From: an uncultured Schlesneria sp.
GTDB lineage: Bacteria > Planctomycetota > Planctomycetia > Planctomycetales > Planctomycetaceae
Reading direction: 5' to 3'
NCBI GenBank assembly: GCA_903834925.1
Contig: CAILLA010000263.1
Coordinates: forward strand, 1 to 39,570
Length of the DNA: 39,570 bases
The translations under genes were made by a program, and so were the position numbers. Positions 33,846 through 39,570 of this stretch are shown piece by piece (the stretch's first letter is position 1; every line of letters begins with the position of its first letter). The notes under the pieces are model-generated. The model was not told the DNA's origin, did no database searches, and saw only the letters and a list, made by a program, of their open reading frames with translations.

Positions 33846-35605
33846 TGTGACACCCCCGCCACGACGTCTTCGATTTCATCCTCCAGCATACTTTGGATGT
33901 TCCAGAGTCTTTGATACGGGCCATCGATGGCCATCAGTTGCTCATGCGTTCCCTGTTGAATCAGTCGGCCTTGTTCGAGCACGAAAATCCGATCGGCCAG
34001 ACGAGTCGACGAGAGACGATGTGCAATCAGAATCGTCGTTTGTTTCCCTCGTCGATCCGCCAGTGTTTGCAGGATATGGGATTCGGTCTTCGTATCGACT
34101 GCACTCAGGCTATCATCCAAAACCAGAATGGCCGGGTTCTTAAGAAGTGCGCGGGCAATCGCCAATCGCTGTCGTTGTCCGCCTGAAAGAGTGACGCCTC
34201 GTTCTCCAACAACCGTCTCGTAACCCTCGGCGAACTCGACGATGTTTCCATGAATGGCAGCTGCTCGAGCACACTCTTCGACCTCGTGATGTGCGGCCTC
34301 GCTGCGGCCGATCACCACGTTCTCACGGACACTTTTGGAATACAGAAAAGGGTCTTGCAACACGACGCCAAAGGCATCGCGAACGCGTTTGCGGTTGAGT
34401 GTATTCAGTTCCCGACCGCCGATTCGAATCGACCCCGTCGTGTAGTCATACAACCGGACGAGAAGATGGACCAGCGTCGATTTTCCCGCACCTGGCCGAC
34501 CAAGGATCGCCACCGTTTCGCCGGCGGCGATCGTCAGTGACAAATCCCTCAAAACGGAATCACCCACTTTGTAGCCGAAGGTCAGGTCCTGAATTTCAAT
34601 CACCCCGGAGACAGGTTCCGCAGTGACGGGTTCGTCACTCTCTTCCTTTTCGTGCAGGATCTCATTGATGCGGCCAATCGATACGGCAGCCCGGCTGGAG
34701 TCAGCAACGATGCGTCCGATCTGCCGGACTGGCCAGATGATGGTCTGAACCATCCACCAGAAGAAGACCCAGGTTCCCAGTGAAAGGTGGCCTTGAATCA
34801 CGAAATAACCACCCGAAATCAGGACCGCTCCCAGTTGCAGCAGTACGACGACATCTGAGATCGACCAGAAGAGTGCCAGCCCGCGAAACAGGTTCATCTC
34901 CAGGTCGCGGAAATCGTCATTCACTTTGCGGAATTTTTCGATTTCATAATCTTGTCGGGCGAATGCACGTGAGACCCTTATGCCGGTCAGATTTTCCTGC
35001 AGACAAGTACTCAGCCGGCCTTCCGCTTCGTCCACCTTTTCAAACAGCCTGCGAATTCTCCGGTAGTGGAAAAACGTGAACGCAATCAGGACGGGAAACG
35101 AGATGAGCGAAATCAGGCTCATCCGAACATTCTGCCAGAACATAATCGGAACGCCGATCAGTAACAGCAGAACGACTTTCGCGATTTCCACGACCTGTGC
35201 CGCCATGAAGACTCGCACGGTTTCGACGTCGGACGAACAGCGCTGAACGATGTCGCCAGTCTTGGTCTGATCGAAGTAAGTGCTGGGCAACTTTTCCATG
35301 TGGGCATACAGACGATGTCTCAGTTGCTGGACGATTCCCTCGCTCGCTTCAGCCGCCCATTTTCCTCGGAAGTACGTGAAGACTCCGTTCAAAGTATTCA
35401 GCCCGACGACGATTCCGGCGGCAGGGAGTAGCGTGCTGAAAAGAGTTGCTTGTTCCCGGCTGAGCCGATCTAACGCGTCTTTAAAGACGTAGGGGACGAG
35501 CAATTGAAAGAGCGTCCCGACAGCCATCGACGCAATAGCGCAGGAATATCGAAATCGATGCCCTTTGGTGAGGTCAAATAACGAATTCGTTGATTTCCGC
35601 ACCAC
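33842..35605 (-). CDS. ABC exporter half-transporter, subunit with degenerate Walker B
   Basis: 587 residues; GTG start at 35605 directly after an in-frame TAA. Six membrane helices (about 15-310) precede the ATPase domain. Walker A is GRPGAGKST, the signature is the intact LSGGQRQRLAIARALL, but Walker B ends AILVLDDSLSAVD, so the catalytic Glu is Asp. H-loop LIAHRLSS is intact. This is the degenerate-site subunit of a heterodimeric exporter, as described for TM287/288-type proteins. It is the first gene of the pair; its stop overlaps the next start by 4 bases. No Shine-Dalgarno is clear upstream, so the start is the least certain point. Confidence 0.92.
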   Translation of the reverse strand: MVRKSTNSLFDLTKGHRFRYSCAIASMAVGTLFQLLVPYVFKDALDRLSREQATLFSTLLPAAGIVVGLNTLNGVFTYFRGKWAAEASEGIVQQLRHRLYAHMEKLPSTYFDQTKTGDIVQRCSSDVETVRVFMAAQVVEIAKVVLLLLIGVPIMFWQNVRMSLISLISFPVLIAFTFFHYRRIRRLFEKVDEAEGRLSTCLQENLTGIRVSRAFARQDYEIEKFRKVNDDFRDLEMNLFRGLALFWSISDVVVLLQLGAVLISGGYFVIQGHLSLGTWVFFWWMVQTIIWPVRQIGRIVADSSRAAVSIGRINEILHEKEESDEPVTAEPVSGVIEIQDLTFGYKVGDSVLRDLSLTIAAGETVAILGRPGAGKSTLVHLLVRLYDYTTGSIRIGGRELNTLNRKRVRDAFGVVLQDPFLYSKSVRENVVIGRSEAAHHEVEECARAAAIHGNIVEFAEGYETVVGERGVTLSGGQRQRLAIARALLKNPAILVLDDSLSAVDTKTESHILQTLADRRGKQTTILIAHRLSSTRLADRIFVLEQGRLIQQGTHEQLMAIDGPYQRLWNIQSMLEDEIEDVVAGVSQ

Positions 35606-35897
35606 TTAGACCCGATCCAAAGGGGTTTCATCATCGACCAGCAGAGGGACAATCTAACCGCAACCCAGGTTCGCTCATGGAAGATACGTCCTGATAATCA
35701 CAAGTCGACTCTGGAAAGTTGGTCTATGACCAACGTCTGACGTCGTGGCACAGTTTAGTGTCTTCACCCGATTTTGGAATGTGGTTACCTGCACTCGAGG
35801 TTTTTGTAGTGTGGGCTTTAGCCCGCACAAAATGCGGGATTGCACGGGCTAAAGCCCATGCTACTGCTTTTCGCAATGTCCGTCGTGATAGGAAGCT
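35606..35897. other. Intergenic region with a palindromic repeat
   Basis: The gap between the ABC pair and the peroxiredoxin gene holds the repeat at 35806-35865. Next to the ABC start, a minus-strand frame reads LLVDDETPLDRV before a stop at 35606-35608, which could be a remnant of an upstream gene. No other coding signal. Confidence 0.5.
35806..35865. repeat. GGGCTAAAGCCC palindromic repeat, copy 2 (double)
   Basis: GTAGTGTGGGCTTTAGCCC (35806-35824) and GGGCTAAAGCCCATGCTAC (35846-35864) form an inverted pair around a GCGGG-type centre. The right half repeats 23 bases of 24478-24500 exactly. Thus copy 1 is a half-unit and this is a full palindrome that can fold into one long hairpin. Confidence 0.75.
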
Positions 35898-36839
35898 TTA
35901 ATTCGATGTTTTCTCAAAACTTTTGACCGCTTCTAAAGCTCGCTGGACGTGTTCGTTAGAAACGAATTGAGCTGAGAAAATCTGCCGGATGATCCCGTCG
36001 GAGTCAATCACATAGGTGACTCGACCCGGAATCAGCCCCATTGTGAGTGGAACCGCAAATGTCTTGCGTAGCGAGCCATCTTTGTCGCTGATCAACGGAA
36101 ACGCAAGTTTGTGTTCCCCGATGAAATTTCGATGACTTTCTTCACTGTCGCCACTGACACCGATTACTGCGACCCCTGCGTCGGTGAATTTTTCGTAGGA
36201 ATCGCGAAATGCACAGACTTCCTTCGTGCAAATCGCTGTTCCATCTTTCGGATAAAAGAAGAGGACCAGGCCCCCCTTTCCGACAAAGTCTGATAACTGA
36301 ACGTGTTTACCATCCTGTGTCGTTGCCGAAAAATCCGGTGCATGATCGCCAATTTTCAAACTTGTTAGCCGCTGTTTCATTGCCCCGTCCATATTCAGTG
36401 CCGACCAGAACATCAATAAGACGATGCCCCCACGTATGCTCCAGGCGGTTGTCCGCAACCAGTTGGTCCGCACCAGTCGCTGATGAACTGTAGGGTCGAA
36501 TCCCTTTGACAACGCGTTATGGTATGGAACTTGGACAAACGCGGTTGAAAACCAGATGACACACAATGACACCAGTCCGATCCACAACTGCCAATCGGTA
36601 ACCGCCGAAGGAGAGAAAAAGAAAAGGGCTACGGCGGTTACCCCTTCCGTCAGCATCAGCGGTGCAACCAGCCATTTGATGAACGACCTGTGGTGTTGTT
36701 CATACGCGGGGAATTCCGAATTCCCGACGCTCGAAAGTAGTGGGTAATGAACGACCTGGACGAACCAGATCAGTCCGACCATCAACAGCGTCACCGCCGC
36801 ATGAGTCAGGAATAGCAGCACAATGTACGAGTCGCTCAT
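35898..36839 (-). CDS. Membrane-anchored Bcp-type peroxiredoxin
   Basis: 313 residues from ATG 36839. Residues 1-150 form a four-helix membrane domain (IVLLFLTHAAVTLLMVGLIW, FIKWLVAPLMLTEGV, LWIGLVSLCVIWFSTAFV, WSIRGGIVLLMFWS). Residues 158-313 form an AhpC/TSA peroxiredoxin (LKIGDHAPDFSATTQDGKHV, VLFFYPKDGTAICTKEVCAF). The peroxidatic Cys is 204 and the resolving Cys is 209, the C-x4-C spacing of atypical 2-Cys Bcp proteins. It would reduce peroxides at the membrane surface, perhaps lipid peroxides. The fusion joint has an internal ATG (MDGAMKQ), so a soluble form is conceivable. Its upstream neighbour is another membrane-fused protein on the same strand, 61 bases away. Confidence 0.9.
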   Translation of the reverse strand: MSDSYIVLLFLTHAAVTLLMVGLIWFVQVVHYPLLSSVGNSEFPAYEQHHRSFIKWLVAPLMLTEGVTAVALFFFSPSAVTDWQLWIGLVSLCVIWFSTAFVQVPYHNALSKGFDPTVHQRLVRTNWLRTTAWSIRGGIVLLMFWSALNMDGAMKQRLTSLKIGDHAPDFSATTQDGKHVQLSDFVGKGGLVLFFYPKDGTAICTKEVCAFRDSYEKFTDAGVAVIGVSGDSEESHRNFIGEHKLAFPLISDKDGSLRKTFAVPLTMGLIPGRVTYVIDSDGIIRQIFSAQFVSNEHVQRALEAVKSFEKTSN

Positions 36840-36900
36840 GCACGATCTTTCAAGGCGGATATCTCTGGTCGTCGACGAGAGTCGATTCGCATTACACGTG

Positions 36901-37830
36901 TTACACCGACAGCAAGTCGACCGTCGAAAGTGGTTCCGGTGCCCATTCTCCGGATTCAATCATTTGTTGTGTCGTCTTGTGTCGGTATTCAAACATCGCA
37001 TCAAGTTTGCGACGAATAAACCAGCCACCGGCCCACAATCCAATCAAGCCTAACGGAAGTGCGTATTCGACTTCGTCCATCAACACGGTTCCGCCCTGGT
37101 CGTCTTCGAAGAATCGATGACGATGATACCAATAGGCAAACGGCCCTGATTCCTGACGATCAGCGAACAGATGTGGCGGGTCAAATTCGGTATGGACCGC
37201 GACCCATTGCAGGGGAAGGAATCCGAGACCACCCTCTAATACAACCCGGCTTCCCGGTTGTAGTGAGCCCGTTGACTCGACAACCTTCATGTTCTCCCAC
37301 GGCGGGATTAGAAGCGTCAACGCACTTGGACTGTTATGGAATTCAAAAACGACTTCTGGTGGAGCGTGGATAATTGTCTCTTTTACGAAGAGCTGTCGCA
37401 ATCCCGGGCCGGAAAGTCCTCCATAGCGATGGCGAATCGCATCGAGAAGAATCATTGTGAACGGCACCCACCAGATGAGATCATTTGTCAGAATTGTTAA
37501 GCCAAAGAGCGGAGGAAATGTGCCGCGCATCAGCGCCGAAGCAAAGCCGATCGGACCAAAAATCTTACCAAGTAACCCGACGAGAACGATTGGCCAATGA
37601 GTCCGCGAATCGAATGCGGCAATCAAATAACCAATCCCGTAAACGCCAACAATCATTCCGACGCACTGCCAGATTTCGGGGTAATTCAGTCGTTCAGCAC
37701 CCGTCAGATCAAACAGCAGATGAGGCCAGACAATCGTCAATGTTCCCCACGCCAGATTGTAGATACCGGCAGCAAACAGCCACCAACTCGCCCAGCGAGG
37801 TTGTTCGGTGAATCGTTTTGAGGAGTTCAT
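36901..37830 (-). CDS. Membrane protein fused to an SRPBCC (START-like) domain
   Basis: 309 residues from ATG 37830; an ATG at 37842 would add four. Residues 10-155 contain four hydrophobic helices (WASWWLFAAGIYNLAWGTLT, MIVGVYGIGYLIAAF, PIVLVGLLGKIFGPIGFAS, LIWWVPFTMILLDAI). Residues 165-300 match the SRPBCC ligand-binding domain of the COG4276 type (VKETIIHAPPEVVFEFHNSPSALTLLIPPW, then RHRFFEDDQGGTVLMDEVEYALPLG). Such domains bind a hydrophobic molecule in a deep cavity, and no catalytic residue can be named. It is upstream of the membrane peroxiredoxin on the same strand and may be co-transcribed. Function unknown. Confidence 0.82.
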   Translation of the reverse strand: MNSSKRFTEQPRWASWWLFAAGIYNLAWGTLTIVWPHLLFDLTGAERLNYPEIWQCVGMIVGVYGIGYLIAAFDSRTHWPIVLVGLLGKIFGPIGFASALMRGTFPPLFGLTILTNDLIWWVPFTMILLDAIRHRYGGLSGPGLRQLFVKETIIHAPPEVVFEFHNSPSALTLLIPPWENMKVVESTGSLQPGSRVVLEGGLGFLPLQWVAVHTEFDPPHLFADRQESGPFAYWYHRHRFFEDDQGGTVLMDEVEYALPLGLIGLWAGGWFIRRKLDAMFEYRHKTTQQMIESGEWAPEPLSTVDLLSV

Positions 37831-38178
37831 ACAGATTTCCATAAATTATGACTGGCGAACCCAACGCCGTCTGGCAATCAATGATTCGTCTTCAGAGAAT
37901 GAACCGCTCTGATTTCTGAGAATTAACCAGGAAACTGGTATCCTCACCCTTGGAGACAGAGAAAAGATGAATTGTTTGTCCGCAGCGAGATTTCCTGCCG
38001 TCCGAAATACGTAAGTCGAACGAAGTGGCTTTGTGAAACTCCTGACGCAAATGGACGCGTAAAGTTGCCATCATCAGGAAGATCAACTGTCCTACAACTT
38101 CCAAGCGTCAGTAGAGCGTTCGTCACTCAAACGTTGCACGAGTCACGACAATCTCCATCCACTCGTCGACCCAAGGGC
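37831..38178. other. Intergenic region, nothing recognised
   Basis: Between the SRPBCC gene start and the GNAT gene stop. I see no convincing gene, hairpin or repeat; short frames here lack ribosome sites. Confidence 0.5.
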
Positions 38179-39261
38179 CTACGGTGCTCGGTACGCAGGG
38201 AAGAACCCGTCTGGATTGCTGGCAGCTTTGCTGGTACGGGCTTCCCATTGCTGACAGAGACGTTGATATGATTCCGGGTCGGAAATCAGACGCCACGTGT
38301 AGAACGGTGACCTGAGGTGTGAGAAGCCGGCTTTGAACTGAAATAACGAGTCTTCCGTGCCGCCGTAACCGCCACCAAGATGCATCGTATGATTGCCTCG
38401 TTCCTTGGCCCAGGTTCGGACGGAATCGAGCATCACTTTTGTCGGATACTGGCTGTGAAATTCGTCGGTCGTACCGCTGAGATGATACTGGACGATACCG
38501 CAAACTTCCGAAAAGAGAGCGCCACAGGTGACGACACCGTCTTTATGACAAATCGCCAAATGCAGCACGTCACCAATCGCCTTTTTTAGTTCGGTGAAAT
38601 ATTCGCGGGGGAAGAAATAGTGTTCGCTGGCACTGACACGATGCATCGTCTCGGTGTAGGCACGAAAGAATTCGTCGAAGTCTTTCCAATCCGATTGAAC
38701 TTCGACTGTGAAACCTCTTTTCCGGGCACGATTAATCTCACTCCGGTGCCCGGCTCGGGTCTGATGCCATAATTCTTCCTGTGGAAGCGTCAGATCGATG
38801 TAGATCGTCTGCCCATGCTGGACGAGGGTACCGGAATTTCGGAGCGGTTCCAGGGGAAACGGAATCGTTGGGTGCGACCGCACAAACGCTCCAACAACGC
38901 CGCGATCGCGTAGGCCTTTGCACAGCTCGGAAATTGCCTGATCAAGGAACGGTTCGATCGGGCCTTCACCTTGATTGATAACGAGGGGTGCGGCGTAGCC
39001 GTAAGGAGTGATCGCATCGAAAAGAGGAATGGCAGATTCGCAGGTCTTTGGCAGCGGACGGCCGATCAACGTCGTCAACAGCCGATGACCCTGATCGTCT
39101 TCTGCATGAAACGCGAGAGTGAATCCATCGGCATCGGGAGCACAAAGCCGGTCACGGGTGCTGAGTTCGACATATTTGGGCAAGTGATAAAAGTCGTGCG
39201 GAGAATCGGCAAGAAACCGATCCCACAAGCTCGAATCAGGCCCAATAAACTCACAACGCAT
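38179..39261 (-). CDS. FemAB-like GNAT-family protein
   Basis: 360 residues from ATG 39261, with GGGAG about 10 bases upstream. The fold is that of GNAT/FemAB proteins (Acetyltransf_6 type, PF13480). An N-terminal half begins WDRFLADSPHDFYHLPKYVEL; the C-terminal half carries the conserved FemAB-like block (WHQTRAGHRSEINRARKRGFTVEV, FRAYTETMHRVSASEHYFF, ALFSEVCGIVQYHLSGT, MLDSVRTWAKERGNHTMHLGGGYGG). Related proteins transfer acyl or aminoacyl groups onto peptidoglycan precursors or polysaccharides and are often found in exopolysaccharide loci. No such genes flank it here, so the substrate is open. No signal peptide. Confidence 0.86.
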   Translation of the reverse strand: MRCEFIGPDSSLWDRFLADSPHDFYHLPKYVELSTRDRLCAPDADGFTLAFHAEDDQGHRLLTTLIGRPLPKTCESAIPLFDAITPYGYAAPLVINQGEGPIEPFLDQAISELCKGLRDRGVVGAFVRSHPTIPFPLEPLRNSGTLVQHGQTIYIDLTLPQEELWHQTRAGHRSEINRARKRGFTVEVQSDWKDFDEFFRAYTETMHRVSASEHYFFPREYFTELKKAIGDVLHLAICHKDGVVTCGALFSEVCGIVQYHLSGTTDEFHSQYPTKVMLDSVRTWAKERGNHTMHLGGGYGGTEDSLFQFKAGFSHLRSPFYTWRLISDPESYQRLCQQWEARTSKAASNPDGFFPAYRAP

Positions 39262-39429
39262 CCAAAAAAGCTCCCAGGTCAAAGCGCATCGATTTAGGAG
39301 AACACGTTGTGTAGTCGATGCCGCCGACGGCGCGAAGACCGTTTCTCGCCTGAAGGTTCCGCGACGAGGCTAGCCAAAACCATTTACGAATTGTCACGAA
39401 ATAGAAAAAACAAACCCCACCCCCTCTAC

Positions 39430-39570
39430 GGCAACGCCGTGAAGGATTTTCCAAAACGATACCGACGTGACGTGCCACTGCATCGGAGTCTTCTCCGACG
39501 CAGTGTCTTCGACCTGTAAACTAGCAATTGTAAGACACTGAGTGACCGAAGACGGTCATTCAGTGGCACA
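39430..39570. repeat. MITE-like hairpin element, second copy, inverted and cut by the window edge
   Basis: From GGCAACGCC (39430-39438) onward the sequence is nearly the reverse complement of 31831-31977: the same two hairpins appear in reverse order, and the stretch GACCTGTAAACTAGCAATTG is shared exactly. The end here reads GGCAACGCCGTGAAGGATTTTCC, combining features of both ends of copy 1. The remaining end is outside the window. Confidence 0.8.

Noticed and set aside
39251-39478. A 75-codon minus-strand frame upstream of the GNAT gene ending in a protein-like stretch
   Set aside because: It runs into the repeat element and has no start signal; only the last 15 residues look plausible.

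Overview
The window reads as a chromosomal segment of a planctomycete (phylum Planctomycetota, plausibly order Planctomycetales; this is inference from gene content). The strongest markers are two DUF1549/DUF1553 proteins with CxxCH motifs, a Tat-exported DUF1501 protein, an ECF sigma factor of the Rhodopirellula/Verrucomicrobium type, a DUF3500 protein, an SMP-30/esterase fusion and many large proteins with low-complexity Met/Gly/Pro stretches. Base composition is mixed, roughly 50-55% GC by eye. Genes are mostly single or in short operons. No rRNA, tRNA, CRISPR array, transposase or phage gene was seen.

Left part (1-5.1 kb): small hypothetical genes, an internally deleted Uma2-type endonuclease gene, a secreted esterase/SMP-30 fusion and an M16 zinc peptidase. 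Centre-left (5.2-10.8 kb): a full single-chain pyruvate carboxylase, a TIM-barrel sugar isomerase/epimerase, a UbiA-type prenyltransferase (MqnP-like) and a RidA-family protein that converges on it. From 10.9 to 20.1 kb: a single-pass membrane protein, then a minus-strand three-gene block. The block begins with a PilM-like actin-fold protein fused to a PilN-like membrane segment and continues with two single-pass membrane proteins carrying extreme Gly/Met/Pro/Glu low-complexity regions. It looks like a planctomycete version of the type IV pilus/type II secretion inner-membrane platform. A small lipoprotein gene follows.

Centre-right (20.2-30.5 kb): an SDR dehydrogenase, a secreted beta-helix protein, a PIG-L deacetylase paired with a DUF3500 protein, then the DUF1549/DUF1501 region. 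There an ECF sigma factor overlaps (ATGA) a protein that joins an anti-sigma-like N-terminus and one membrane helix to DUF1549/DUF1553. This suggests a trans-envelope signalling pair. Right part (30.5-39.6 kb): a decayed VapBC-type toxin-antitoxin pair whose antitoxin start is cut by a repeat element, a two-gene heterodimeric ABC exporter with one consensus and one degenerate ATP site, a membrane-anchored Bcp peroxiredoxin, a membrane-anchored SRPBCC protein and a FemAB-like GNAT protein.

Several families of hairpin-forming dispersed repeats occupy the gaps. The clearest is a 192-bp MITE-like element with terminal inverted repeats and two near-perfect hairpins (31786-31977). A second, inverted copy runs off the right edge (39430-39570) and a diverged relative lies near 27.3 kb. 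The best candidates for little-described biology are the PilM-N block, the sigma/DUF1549 pair and the repeat element beside the broken toxin-antitoxin locus.
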